A stretch of DNA of 43,623 nt from Oscillatoriales cyanobacterium USR001 (GTDB lineage: Bacteria > Cyanobacteriota > Cyanobacteriia > Cyanobacteriales > Microcoleaceae). Both the position numbers and the translations under genes were made by a program. This document shows, in pieces, positions 31,146 through 39,710 of this stretch. The first letter of the stretch is position 1, and each line of letters opens with the position of its first letter. The stretch covers positions 1-43,623 of the forward strand of contig MBRE01000086.1 of assembly GCA_001698425.1 (NCBI GenBank). Direction: 5' to 3'. Under the pieces are notes generated by a model. The model was not told where the DNA came from and did not search any database. It saw nothing but the letters and a program-made list of their open reading frames with translations.

Positions 31146-33458
31146 ATGACATCCCCACTTAACCCGTCCCCTACAGTTCTGCAAAATTATGAAGGTACAG
31201 GAGTCCCAGATGAAAGTGTGGGATTTGTTTTGCAGCGGGGAGGTGAAGAATTATTGCTGAGTAAGGCAAGCGATCGCTTTACTGTGCGCGTTTCTTCCCT
31301 AACAACTGTTGCCCAAATTTTACCGCAAATCCCTGGTAAATTGTGCAGAACTTTGTTGCAAAATAACTTAGAAGAGTTTACCATTGAGCCAGCCCAGCGA
31401 GACCAAGCAATGCAGGTGGCTCGTACCTTAAATAATGTAGCTTTTGCCAGCCATGTTTACCACCCTGAAAATAATCCGGCGACGCTGTTTTACTTAACAG
31501 ATGAAATTACGGTGCAATTTGGTGAAAATGTGGAGGCGGCGGCGCGGGAAGCGATCGCATCTTACACCAAATTAAAAATTATTCGTCCCCTCACTGGCGT
31601 ACTAAATGCTTTTGTTTGCCAAGTTACTAAAGAAGCCACAGAAAACCCGCTAAAAATTGCCAATCGATTAACACGATACCGAGAAGTTTTACTAGCTGAA
31701 CCTAATATTTCTGTACAAGCGCAACAACATTACACTCCCCGCGATAGTCTTTATATCAAGCAATGGTATCTAAATAATAAAGGCGGTAATCAATTGGGCG
31801 CGGGTTCTCATATTTTTGCCGAACAAGCTTGGGATATAACTCGCGGTAATCGTTCGGTAATTATTGCGATCGCCGATGATTCAGTTGACATTAATCACCC
31901 GGATTTTAAAGGTCAAGGCAAAATAGTCTCCCCGTTAGATTTAAAAGATAACGACTTTTCCCCAATGCCCGTTGAAGAGTCGGACAATCATGGCACATCT
32001 TGTGCAGGGGTAGCCACCGCAGAAGAAAATGGTATCGGTATTGTTGGTGTCGCCCCTGGTTGCGCTCTTATGCCTATCCGCACTACAGGCTATCTTGATG
32101 ATGATTCAATTGAGCAGATTTTTGATTGGGTAATTCAAAAAGGTGCCGCAGTTGTTTCTTGTAGTTGGGGACCGAGTGCCGTTTATTTCCCTTTATCTTT
32201 GCGTCAAAGTGCAGCCCTCACAAAAGCAGCTACTCAAGGGCGTAACGGTAAAGGTTGTGTAATTGTTTTTGCTGCTGGTAATGCTAACCGTCCCGTAAAT
32301 GGTACAATTAATGAAAAAGGTTGGCCGAAAAATATTATTAGCGGTCAAACTAAATGGTTAGGAGGTTTCACAGTTCACCCAGATGTAATTACAGTGGCGG
32401 CCAGCACTTCTTTGGGCAAAAAAGCGGCTTATAGTAATTGGGGTAGTGGTATTTCTGTCTGCGCTCCTAGTAATAATGCACCACCGGGAATGTGGTTACA
32501 AGAAACTGGTTTTGTGAGTACGCCTCCAGAAGTGACAACTTCTCTGCTAGGATTGGGAGTATTTACTGCTGATAGAATTGGTGCAGAAGGTTACGATCCA
32601 GGAGATTATACGGGTTATTTTGGTGGAACTTCTAGTGCGACTCCGGTAGTAGCAGGAGTGGCGGCTTTAATATTATCAGCTAATCCAAATTTAACGGCGC
32701 GGGAAGTGCGAACAATTCTGGAACAAACGGCTGATAAAATTGTGGATACTGACCCCGATCCTCAATTTGGGACTCGCATGGGAACTTACAGTAGTAGTGG
32801 GCGTTGCGATTGGTTTGGTTATGGCAAAGTGAATGCTTTTAAGGCCGTACAAGCAGCAGTAAAAGGTAGTGCTGGTGGTGCAGCTAGAGGGTTAAGCGAT
32901 ATTGGTGGACATTGGGCGCAGACTTTCATTGAACGTCTAATTGCTGCTAATATGATTAGTGGATTTCCTGATGGTACGTTTAAGCCTGATGATTTTTTAA
33001 CCCGCGTTCAATATGCAGCACTTTTGGCAAAGGCTTTTACTTTAACTCCGAGATTACCTGCTACGAATTTTGTTGATGTTTCGGCTAGTTTTTGGGGGCG
33101 AGATGCGATTTTAAAGGCAAATCAGGCGGGCTTTTTGGCGGGTTTTCCGGGGTTAAAGTTTATGCCAAATCAGTATTTAACTCGTGTGGAGGCGATCGTG
33201 TCTTTGATGAATGGTTTGCAGTTGAGTGGGGGAAATATTAATTCTTTGAATGTCTATAGCGATCGCGCTCAAATACCCTATTATGCTGATCGGGCGGTAG
33301 CAACAGCAACTGATAAAAAGATTGTGGTGAATTTTCCCGATCGGACTCGGCTTTTGCCGCTGAAATCTATTACTCGTGCTGAGATTTCGGCTTTGATTTA
33401 TCAGACTTTGGTGGCGACAAATCGGGCTAAGGCGATTAATTCTCCCTATATTGTTTAG
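31146..33458 (+). CDS. Subtilisin-like serine protease with three SLH domains
   Basis: The 770-residue protein has an S8 peptidase domain in its middle: Asp in IAIADDSVDINHPDF (about residue 244), His in DNHGTSCAGV (about 281) and Ser in GGTSSATPVVAG (about 496). The Asn of the oxyanion hole is in VIVFAAGNANRP. The first 200 residues are an N-terminal propeptide-like part. The C-terminal 180 residues hold three SLH modules (SDIGGHWAQTFIERLIAANM, FVDVSASFWGRDAILKANQA, VYSDRAQIPYYADRAVATA), which attach proteins to the cell wall. No obvious Sec signal is seen at the N-terminus. An in-frame TTG at 31137 is less likely than the ATG. Confidence 0.92.
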   Translation: MTSPLNPSPTVLQNYEGTGVPDESVGFVLQRGGEELLLSKASDRFTVRVSSLTTVAQILPQIPGKLCRTLLQNNLEEFTIEPAQRDQAMQVARTLNNVAFASHVYHPENNPATLFYLTDEITVQFGENVEAAAREAIASYTKLKIIRPLTGVLNAFVCQVTKEATENPLKIANRLTRYREVLLAEPNISVQAQQHYTPRDSLYIKQWYLNNKGGNQLGAGSHIFAEQAWDITRGNRSVIIAIADDSVDINHPDFKGQGKIVSPLDLKDNDFSPMPVEESDNHGTSCAGVATAEENGIGIVGVAPGCALMPIRTTGYLDDDSIEQIFDWVIQKGAAVVSCSWGPSAVYFPLSLRQSAALTKAATQGRNGKGCVIVFAAGNANRPVNGTINEKGWPKNIISGQTKWLGGFTVHPDVITVAASTSLGKKAAYSNWGSGISVCAPSNNAPPGMWLQETGFVSTPPEVTTSLLGLGVFTADRIGAEGYDPGDYTGYFGGTSSATPVVAGVAALILSANPNLTAREVRTILEQTADKIVDTDPDPQFGTRMGTYSSSGRCDWFGYGKVNAFKAVQAAVKGSAGGAARGLSDIGGHWAQTFIERLIAANMISGFPDGTFKPDDFLTRVQYAALLAKAFTLTPRLPATNFVDVSASFWGRDAILKANQAGFLAGFPGLKFMPNQYLTRVEAIVSLMNGLQLSGGNINSLNVYSDRAQIPYYADRAVATATDKKIVVNFPDRTRLLPLKSITRAEISALIYQTLVATNRAKAINSPYIV

Positions 33459-33493
33459 GGGATTGGTAATGGCATAATTCCGGGGTAAGGGCG

Positions 33494-33550
33494 AAGCATT
33501 CGGGTAGATAATTTATGGCTTTTACTCAAAGATTTATCGCCCGAATGCTT
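33494..33550. repeat. Inverted repeat after the subtilase gene
   Basis: AAGCATTCGGG (33494-33504) and CCCGAATGCTT (33540-33550) pair perfectly around 35 bp, which can itself pair partly (GATAA with TTATC). It lies between the ends of two convergent genes. There is no T-run after it, so I do not call it a terminator. Confidence 0.6.
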
Positions 33551-33598
33551 GGCCTCCACAAAATTAGAATGCTCCCTAGAAATCTGTGGTAATGAGTC

Positions 33599-34396
33599 TT
33601 ATGCCGGATAAACTAACTTCCAACTCACCATCACTAAAAGTGTATAAATCACGAACCTTAATGGCCTTTGAGGAACCATTTGACAGAGTTTAGACCCAAC
33701 TAAAACCCCTGGTACTGAACCTAGCCAAATCGGTATTACTAAACTCCAATTAACTGTCCCAAGGGTAAGATGTCCTAGAGAAGTAAACAGTAATAAAATT
33801 GCTGCTTGGGAAATATCAGTACCTACTAATTTGCGAGAATCAAGCTGGAAAAAGCTAATTAGTACCAAGGCAAACATTGAGCCAGAAGAAACGCTAGTCA
33901 TGCCAACTATAAAGCCTAAAATTGCTCCTATTCCCATAGTTTGACAACGACCAAAATTAGTTTTTAAGTTAAACTTTGGTAGAGTTGGAAACTTCAAGTT
34001 TGGGAACAAAGTTAAAAGTAACAATTGTACTAGCGCGATTAAGGTAATTAAGAAAATAGTTACTCCTATTAAACGGAGCAAAATGTAATCAAGGTTAAGA
34101 TTTTTATGAGACTTAATCAAGTGTAAAACTCCGACTCCCATCAGCGATCCGGGAACGCTACCAAAGGCAAGCCATTTGACAATCTGTACGTCTATGGTTT
34201 GCTGTCGCCAGTGCTTGAAGCCACCAACAACTTTCATTAATGTAGCAGCTACTACATCAGAACTAACTGCGATCGATGGGGGAACTTGGAATAGAAAAAT
34301 TAACATTGGCGTGATCAAAGAGGCTCCACCTACCCCTGTTAAACCGACGATTATCCCAACAAAAAAGCTGAGAAAAGATAGAAATAAGTCGTTCAT
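33599..34396 (-). CDS. TauE/SafE-family membrane permease
   Basis: A 265-residue membrane protein with about eight helices. The TauE/SafE hallmark appears twice: GIIVGLTGVGGASLITPML near residue 18 and GFIVGMTSVSSGSMFALVL near residue 160. VPPSIAVSSDVVAATLMKVV follows the first, and SRKLVGTDISQAAILLLF the second. The family exports sulfite, sulfoacetate or related anions. It is not in an obvious operon, but an SsuA-like binding protein is encoded about 2.7 kb away. Substrate unproven. Confidence 0.92.
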   Translation of the reverse strand: MNDLFLSFLSFFVGIIVGLTGVGGASLITPMLIFLFQVPPSIAVSSDVVAATLMKVVGGFKHWRQQTIDVQIVKWLAFGSVPGSLMGVGVLHLIKSHKNLNLDYILLRLIGVTIFLITLIALVQLLLLTLFPNLKFPTLPKFNLKTNFGRCQTMGIGAILGFIVGMTSVSSGSMFALVLISFFQLDSRKLVGTDISQAAILLLFTSLGHLTLGTVNWSLVIPIWLGSVPGVLVGSKLCQMVPQRPLRFVIYTLLVMVSWKLVYPA

Positions 34397-34424
34397 AATG
34401 TTTGGTGATGGGTAATGGTAATTG

Positions 34425-34928
34425 CTAATGGCTAACTATCGGTAAAAGAGAGCTAAGGTTAAAAGAGGTTCCAGAAGAAAATAGTACGGGAATACTGATG
34501 ATCTTAAATTGAATCAATGCTAAAATTGCTATACTGTAGGCAGTTGAAGAAGCTAAACCAATTAATAAATCTTTTTTCAGATTGCGTTCTTGGGGTGTTT
34601 TTTGCAACATATTTACTGCCCCTAGTTGCATTAACAAAATTCCCGCAATATTAGAGATCCAGTAGCCTAAAAATGAGCAAGGAATGAGTAATTCTGGGGA
34701 AAATAAGCTACAGATATACCCAAAAAAATAGGCGATGGGCAGATTGATAATTAGGTCATTCCACCAGCATAACGGTGATAGTAAATATCCAATTGCTACA
34801 AGTAATCCGCTTCTGAGTTTTTGGGGCAATTTTTGCTTGAAATTGTCTCCCTCAAATGGTTGAAGTTGGTTTTCGGTGGTTTTTCCTGCTGGCGAGCACT
34901 CGTGAGTGGGTTTTTTGGCGTTTTTCAT
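34425..34928 (-). CDS. Hypothetical membrane protein
   Basis: A 167-residue protein with a polar N-terminal tail of about 40 residues and three or four hydrophobic segments (SGLLVAIGYLLSPLCWWNDL, LPIAYFFGYICSLF, LIPCSFLGYWISNIAGILLM, SIAILALIQFKIISIPVLF). I do not recognise a family. The gene lies 28 bp upstream of the TauE/SafE gene in the same direction, so the two are probably co-transcribed. A terminator-like hairpin lies upstream. Confidence 0.6.
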   Translation of the reverse strand: MKNAKKPTHECSPAGKTTENQLQPFEGDNFKQKLPQKLRSGLLVAIGYLLSPLCWWNDLIINLPIAYFFGYICSLFSPELLIPCSFLGYWISNIAGILLMQLGAVNMLQKTPQERNLKKDLLIGLASSTAYSIAILALIQFKIISIPVLFSSGTSFNLSSLLPIVSH

Positions 34929-35001
34929 TTTAACTACGATACTCCTATTGACTTACCGTATTTTACGCTCATGGTTAAGGAAATGTCTAGTGCTTGAGAA
35001 G

Positions 35002-35057
35002 AAAAAAGGAAAAAGGCACAGGGAGCGAGGGAGATTGTCATCTCCGTCGCTTCCCTG
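35002..35057 (-). terminator. Intrinsic terminator on the minus strand
   Basis: CAGGGAGCGAGGGAGA (35019-35034) pairs with TCTCCGTCGCTTCCCTG (35041-35057) around a TTGTCA loop with one bulge. Read on the minus strand, the stem is followed by GCCTTTTTCCTTTTTTC, a good T-tract. It would end transcription of the DUF202 and 76-residue genes upstream of it. Confidence 0.75.
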
Positions 35058-35081
35058 TACCTATCTCTGCTAAATATCGGT

Positions 35082-35312
35082 TCAGTTAGAAAAGTTAAAA
35101 GCTTGGGGTAGGTGCTGGAGGGTGTGCCAAAGGGCGGCGGGTTCGATACCCCAGTAGAATTTTAGATAAACGAGTAGAAGCGCGATCGCGACGATCGCGC
35201 CGATCAATTTGTTAACAATTTTTGCTACAGTCTCGACAATTACCGCTGCTGCCCAAATAGCAACACCTAAAACTAGAATAGAAGCGATCGCAGCCACCAT
35301 ATCATTATTCAT
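35082..35312 (-). CDS. Small two-helix membrane protein
   Basis: The 76-residue protein is mostly hydrophobic (VAAIASILVLGVAIWAAAVI, IVNKLIGAIVAIALLLVYLK) and ends in a polar tail. Similar short proteins follow DUF202 genes in cyanobacteria, but I cannot assign a role. It starts 29 bp after the DUF202 stop in the same direction; a terminator follows. Confidence 0.6.
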   Translation of the reverse strand: MNNDMVAAIASILVLGVAIWAAAVIVETVAKIVNKLIGAIVAIALLLVYLKFYWGIEPAALWHTLQHLPQAFNFSN

Positions 35313-35341
35313 AATTTCTAGTTTTATCTAATTGCTTGCCA

Positions 35342-35761
35342 TCAGTCAGCAATCAAAGCAATGGGCGCATTTAAAGTAGACGAGAAGACAAAATAGACAA
35401 CTCCCGCCCCCAAAAGAATTACCGCAAAACTAAAGAGTAGAATCAAACCTTCTGCCGGTTCATAAGTATCCTCATCAATATTGCAGCGGCTATTAAAATA
35501 ATGCTTGGTTGAGAATAATACCGTCACTAAACCAACCAAAGAGAACATCAAACCTAACCTCCAGCCAATTCCGGGAGGCGGCAGCGGCGACTGCAATATA
35601 CGGAGACGGACAATCACAATGCCAAAACCGATGAGAGCGATCGCCGTCCGCATCCATGCTAAATAAGTGCGCTCATTCGCCAAATGATCTCGCACCCGCG
35701 AGGGATTTTGGAACTTCGCCTTTTTGCTGTCTACTTTCGTTGATTTAAACTGTAATAACAT
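35342..35761 (-). CDS. DUF202 (YidH-like) membrane protein
   Basis: A 139-residue protein with the DUF202 signature VRDHLANERTYLAWMRTAIA followed by LIGFGIVIVRLRILQ and two more helices (LGLMFSLVGLVTVLF, FAVILLGAGVVYFVF). The short N-terminal cytosolic tail is basic. The role of the family is unknown. The ATG at 35761 is used; the frame extends seven codons upstream only to a TTG. Confidence 0.88.
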   Translation of the reverse strand: MLLQFKSTKVDSKKAKFQNPSRVRDHLANERTYLAWMRTAIALIGFGIVIVRLRILQSPLPPPGIGWRLGLMFSLVGLVTVLFSTKHYFNSRCNIDEDTYEPAEGLILLFSFAVILLGAGVVYFVFSSTLNAPIALIAD

Positions 35762-35960
35762 TGATATATTCTTAATTTTCAAATTAGATGCTTCAACATT
35801 GTCTCAGATTCTTGCCGTCTTTACTCAAAAAAATTACATAAATTAAGACGACATATTAAGTTTAGTAACGCCACCTCTTCACCAGGTATACTTACCACCC
35901 AGAGGGCAGCGTTACCAACAGTTTTGCCTAAGTCCTAATTAGAACAAAACCATCACCTTA

Positions 35961-36608
35961 CTAATCAGTTTGGTCTTGAAGAGAGGCATTAGGAACTCGC
36001 GTGTCTATGGATGCCTGGGATACGTTAGGGATGAACCAGTTAACCTCACCAGATTTAAAAATTTTAGCAGGAAGAGGATTTAATTCCAGAACCCCAGTAT
36101 CAGCATTAGTTTTAACTACTAACTGAGTGCCGTCAACTATTTTAACAGCTACAGCCCCCAAAGTTTGTCCATCAGTGGTTAAATTTGTCACCGCGTCACT
36201 AGGAATATAAATTCCATCGCAATCCCATTCTGGGTCAGTTGTTTGACCAGCCCCTAGAAAATAAAGGGTTTTATCGTAGGTAGACTTGGATTTCTTCGGA
36301 TTTGGTCCGTAGACAGCCAAAGTTTTCCCTGTTTCATTGCGGCACTGACCCCAATTTATTCCCGTTTCTAAAGTGTACTTCTGAAACTCTAAATCAGCAA
36401 TTTTATTATCCAGTTCCTCTGGCGTATATTTTTCAGCTTCAGCAGGAGTTTCTTTGGCTTTTAAGAGGGTATTAAGGGATTGAGTCACCTCTATGTAGTC
36501 GGAATTAGTAGCATATTTCGGAGTTTTGGGTTCTGCCGAAGATGGCGGGACAAATACTAGGTTGAGCAGGACAACCAAAAGCACTAAAACAATTTTGAAT
36601 AGCTTCAT
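35961..36608 (-). CDS. Secreted hypothetical protein
   Basis: The 215-residue protein has a signal peptide (MKLFKIVLVLLVVLLNLVF to PPSSAEP). The start at 36608 is set by AAAGGAG nine bases upstream; an ATG 34 codons earlier would hide the signal. The mature part has a helical segment (TPEELDNKIADLEFQKY), a beta-rich middle with NWGQCRNETGKTLAVYGPN, PEWDCDGIYIPSDAVT and a C-terminal segment (KSGEVNWFIPNVSQASIDTR). The two cysteines could form a disulfide. The C-terminal 32 codons of a second, decayed copy lie at 36882-36981. Confidence 0.7.
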   Translation of the reverse strand: MKLFKIVLVLLVVLLNLVFVPPSSAEPKTPKYATNSDYIEVTQSLNTLLKAKETPAEAEKYTPEELDNKIADLEFQKYTLETGINWGQCRNETGKTLAVYGPNPKKSKSTYDKTLYFLGAGQTTDPEWDCDGIYIPSDAVTNLTTDGQTLGAVAVKIVDGTQLVVKTNADTGVLELNPLPAKIFKSGEVNWFIPNVSQASIDTRVPNASLQDQTD

Positions 36609-36881
36609 AATTTTCTCCTTTTTCGAGAGGATTTTTGAGTCAACCTTGCTTTCTTCAATGATTTTACAGTTGATATGAATCAATGTCTCATACTTAAGTT
36701 TTAAAGTCAAGAATAAATCTTAAAAATTACCATAAATTTTATTGTTCAATTCGATAAAAACATCTTTGAATTTATGAAAATTCAAGTGTTGATGTTATAT
36801 CTTTTTCGCAAAAAATTTATGCCAATTCAACACTTCTGGAGCGATAAGAACGGTTAGTTATTAACCGTTCCTCAAGAAGCA

Positions 36882-36981
36882 TTAATCAATCAGTTGTGGC
36901 GTAGGAACTTGCGTGTTAATCTCCGCCTGAGAAAGCGAGGGCAATGTCCAAGTTGTCTCACCTGCTTTAAAAACTTTAGTC
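36882..36981 (-). pseudogene. C-terminal remnant of a duplicate of the secreted protein
   Basis: Read on the minus strand, this encodes TKVFKAGETTWTLPSLSQ, then AEINTQVPTPQLID and a stop. The neighbour's C-terminus reads AKIFKSGEVNWFIPNVSQ, then ASIDTRVPNASLQD. The match starts abruptly at 36981, with no upstream coding sequence, so only the end of a tandem duplicate survives. A 9-bp hairpin (GAACGGTTA/TAACCGTTC, 36848-36870) lies just downstream. Confidence 0.75.
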
Positions 36982-37061
36982 AATCTCTATCGTCAGATCA
37001 ACTGTTTTTTTTTATGAAATTAATTACTTCAGTTTATAGTTCACCTTAAATCGCCTTAAGG

Positions 37062-38348
37062 TTAATAAGTCCAGTTTTGCTTGGTCTGCAAACTATAGGT
37101 TCCATCTTTCACATTCACGCGCTCAGGAATTAGATTGAGATCCCTAAATATATTTGCCTGGTGCTGTAGGAAAGTGAGCGATTGGTCGTCAATCGGGATA
37201 ATGGCACGTTCGGCACTACGTCGCTGTAAAGTTTCTAGGATGGATAGATCGATTTCATGGTGATCTGCCAATCGTTGAACAGATTCTAATTCCTGTTTCT
37301 TTGCCCAGGCTCCAGCTTCGTTTACCTCTTCTAAAATCACCTTGAGTAAGTCAGGATAGTCGCGTACCAACTCTGGAATCGCGTAGTAATAGGTGGGAAC
37401 TTCTAAGGAGGCTTTGTCACCAAATATGGTTTCTAAGTCTGCGATCGATCTTCCTGGGTAAGCACTTCGGGCTTGAGTTGTTGTGTAGGGAACCCAAACT
37501 ACCCAAGCATCAACCTCACCCTGGCGGAATAAGGGCAGTGCCTGTGGCTGGGTTAGATAAATTGGATCGATGTCACTCAACTCTAGTCCCACTTTTGCCA
37601 ATGCTCGCACCAGCACATAATGGGCGCTTGAGCCTTTGTCAAAAGCGATCTTCTTACCCTTGAGGTCGGCAAGCGTCTGAATTGGCGAATCTTCCGGTAC
37701 TAGAATTGCTTGACCTTTGGGAGCGGTATATTTTTCTTTCGCCACCCGCACAAATAAATGTTCCGCTGCTTGAGAGAAGATGCTGGCCGTACCACCGCCG
37801 CCACAGAAATCTATTGTCCCGTTGCTGAGTGCTTCGATCAGAGAAGATGCTGATAAAAAGCTTGACCAGGCGACACTCATTCCGAAAGGCTGCAAACGAT
37901 TTTCGAGTAAGCCTTGAGTACGGAGAACTTCCAGATTTGTCATTCCCTCTGGATACCCGATTTTGAGTTGTTTGAGCCGCCGCGCTTGCTCAGCTAAGGG
38001 TGTGTTACCAGATTGAGCAGAACGTTTAGAAAACCAGCGATCCAAAGCCACACAGAAAAGGATGCCTCCCACAAACAGTCCCACCGTTTCCAGTAACCGG
38101 ATGGTTGATTCTTTAGGCAGTTTGGCCTGATTTACCTGACTTACTAGAGGGGAGAGTAGATTGCCAGATGCAGCAGCGGCAACGGCATGACTGTCAAAAG
38201 CCAGACTTAAGACCAAAACCGAGACAATGCCGATGCCAAATAGCACTGCCAACCGATAGGCAGTCAATCTAGGAGTGGTCGATCTGAGCGATCGCAAGAT
38301 GTTTTGACCTGTACCTCTAGGCAGACGGTCAATCAAACGGCTAATCAT
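37062..38348 (-). CDS. Membrane-tethered SsuA/NrtA-like substrate-binding protein
   Basis: A 428-residue protein. Two hydrophobic helices come first (AYRLAVLFGIGIVSVLVLSL, about 29-49; LFVGGILFCVALDRWF, about 91-107), then the binding fold of the aliphatic-sulfonate (SsuA/NrtA-like) family from about residue 125: KIGYPEGMTNLEVLRTQG, ALSNGTIDFCGGGGTAS, LADLKGKKIAFDKGSSAH, DIDPIYLTQPQALPLFRQG and VDAWVVWVPYTTTQARSAYP. No permease or ATPase is adjacent. Tethering by two helices is unusual for a binding protein. A TauE/SafE permease is encoded about 2.7 kb away, which suggests but does not show sulfur use. I start at 38348; an ATG 35 codons upstream is possible. Confidence 0.85.
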   Translation of the reverse strand: MISRLIDRLPRGTGQNILRSLRSTTPRLTAYRLAVLFGIGIVSVLVLSLAFDSHAVAAAASGNLLSPLVSQVNQAKLPKESTIRLLETVGLFVGGILFCVALDRWFSKRSAQSGNTPLAEQARRLKQLKIGYPEGMTNLEVLRTQGLLENRLQPFGMSVAWSSFLSASSLIEALSNGTIDFCGGGGTASIFSQAAEHLFVRVAKEKYTAPKGQAILVPEDSPIQTLADLKGKKIAFDKGSSAHYVLVRALAKVGLELSDIDPIYLTQPQALPLFRQGEVDAWVVWVPYTTTQARSAYPGRSIADLETIFGDKASLEVPTYYYAIPELVRDYPDLLKVILEEVNEAGAWAKKQELESVQRLADHHEIDLSILETLQRRSAERAIIPIDDQSLTFLQHQANIFRDLNLIPERVNVKDGTYSLQTKQNWTY

Positions 38349-38484
38349 AAAAAAAGTTCGGTACGTGGGAAACTCAGAGTCTTTTGCCCTGAAGATTTGC
38401 TCATAATACACTATTTCCGATCGATTTTTCGTAGTATAACTAACTAAGTTCAAAAAATCAAGAGTTAAGTCACACCGGATATAG

Positions 38485-38518
38485 CTAGGGACTAGGGGCT
38501 AGGGGCTAGGGGCTAGGG
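38485..38518 (+). repeat. Heptamer tandem repeat (CTAGGGG)
   Basis: Five consecutive units of CTAGGGG or CTAGGGA, a short tandemly repeated repetitive (STRR) element of the cyanobacterial type. It lies upstream of the CadD-family gene, 23 bp before a second dispersed repeat. Confidence 0.8.
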
Positions 38519-38540
38519 AAGAAGGGAATAGAATCAAGGG

Positions 38541-38584
38541 TTCCAGCAATCAATCATGTCCTAAGCCCCTTGGCGACTGCTATA
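38541..38584 (+). repeat. 44-bp dispersed repeat, copy A
   Basis: This block (TTCCAGCAATCAATCATG, TCCTAAGCCCCTTGGCGACTGCTATA) matches 41691-41734 with few changes. Both copies follow a heptamer tandem repeat and precede a plus-strand gene by under 100 bp. Confidence 0.8.
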
Positions 38585-38670
38585 CGTCAAACTAGCGTTC
38601 TCATCTGGTGGGACTTACTCAGGTTTTAGTGCTTTGTCGTTTTGGTCATCAGATAGGTTTTGAGTGAGGC

Positions 38671-39342
38671 ATGGTAATGGATTGGTTAATTGCAACAATT
38701 AGGATTGGGTTAGCTACGGCTGTAGCAACAACGTTTGACGACAATATTTATCTGACTGCCTTTTTCAGCGAGGTTAATCGTACTTTTCGGCCTAAACATA
38801 TTGTGGTTGGTGAGCTTCTAGGGTTCACGGTATTGGTGGCAATAAGTTTAGTTGGTTTCCTACTGGGGCTAGTGATTCCGCAAACTTGGACTGGTTTACT
38901 GGGGATTTTGCCGATACTTATTGGCTTGAAAAATTTGCTCAATATTAATAAGGACGACTCAGCCGAAGATAAGTCAGCTAACCTAAAAATAAACTCTAAA
39001 TTTCGAGGATTTGATTCTCGACAGCGATCGCTCTGGGACGTAATCCGCGATCCACAAACCTATCGCGTTTCCTCTGTGACGATTTCCAATGGTGGCAACA
39101 ATCTTGGGATCTATGTACCCCTGTTTGCTAGTAGCAGCATTCAAAATCTGTCTGTGATCGTACCAGTTTGCTATTTTATTGTTTGCTGCTGGCTATTTAT
39201 GTCCTATAATCTGACTCGTTTGCCTGGTATTGCTTTCGTACTGAGCCGTTATGCTGGCAAGATTTTCCCCTTCGTTTTGATGTGGCTGGGTTACAGAATT
39301 CTGTCAGACAGCGAATCCTATCGTCTTTTTCTACCGAATTGA
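38671..39342 (+). CDS. CadD-family cadmium resistance transporter
   Basis: The 223-residue membrane protein has the CadD pattern: TAVATTFDDNIYLTAFFSEV, RPKHIVVGELLGFTVLVAIS and TGLLGILPILIGLKNLL in the N-terminal half. A hydrophilic loop (about residues 93-125) precedes the second half (VSSVTISNGGNNLGIYVPLF, GKIFPFVLMWLGYRIL). FDDN and NGGNNLG are the conserved paired motifs. The family exports cadmium or similar cations. GAGG upstream fits the ATG at 38671, or alternatively that at 38677. A dispersed repeat lies about 90 bp upstream. Confidence 0.88.
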   Translation: MVMDWLIATIRIGLATAVATTFDDNIYLTAFFSEVNRTFRPKHIVVGELLGFTVLVAISLVGFLLGLVIPQTWTGLLGILPILIGLKNLLNINKDDSAEDKSANLKINSKFRGFDSRQRSLWDVIRDPQTYRVSSVTISNGGNNLGIYVPLFASSSIQNLSVIVPVCYFIVCCWLFMSYNLTRLPGIAFVLSRYAGKIFPFVLMWLGYRILSDSESYRLFLPN

Positions 39343-39710
39343 ACTCAAAAGAATGGCAGGTTGCACTATGCGATCGCCCAAACTTTATCGCTCAATAAAA
39401 AGGCAAAAATTGTTACAATTCTTAATCTAGCGGGTGCATCTTCAAACCTGCTTTGAGGAGAATTTTTAACAATGTGGCTGAAATTTGGCGTGATATCAAA
39501 TCCGGTTGCATCGGAATGATTTAACCTTACTAGAACGCAGAGAACTACAGAGGGAGATCAGAGAGATGAATAATTCCCATGCTAACGGATTTGATATAAC
39601 TTAATAATTTCCTAATTGTTTTAATGATGGCTATAGTATAAAATAATTAAGCCAGGGTGTAACAGATTATGTTATCTAGGAAAGAAGATTTATAATCAGA
39701 TCGGAGAAAA
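39343..39710. other. Intergenic region holding an inverted-repeat element
   Basis: About 370 bp separate the CadD-family gene from porin copy 2. The only structure I see is the 111-bp inverted-repeat element at 39490-39600. The rest shows no open frame with coding character. Confidence 0.6.
39490..39600. mobile_element. 111-bp MITE-like element
   Basis: The 28-bp ends are imperfect inverted repeats: the left begins GTGATATCAAATCCGG, and the right, read inward, begins GTTATATCAAATCCGT; both end GGAAT. The 55-bp interior has no coding capacity. Size and ends fit a non-autonomous miniature element, but I see no flanking duplication. Confidence 0.65.

Noticed and set aside
35138..35155. tRNA T-arm-like sequence GGGTTCGATACCCC
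   Set aside because: It lies inside the 76-residue membrane protein gene, and no acceptor, D- or anticodon stem can be formed around it.
35865..35915. Inverted repeat GTAACGC/GCGTTAC as terminator or riboswitch
   Set aside because: The arms are short with a 37-bp loop, and neither a T-run nor a known riboswitch core is present.
36848..36870. Hairpin GAACGGTTA/TAACCGTTC as a terminator
   Set aside because: No T-run follows on either strand, so only a structured relic can be claimed.
38485..38518. Possible CRISPR array
   Set aside because: The units are 7 bp and contiguous with no spacers; no cas genes are present. It is a heptamer tandem repeat.
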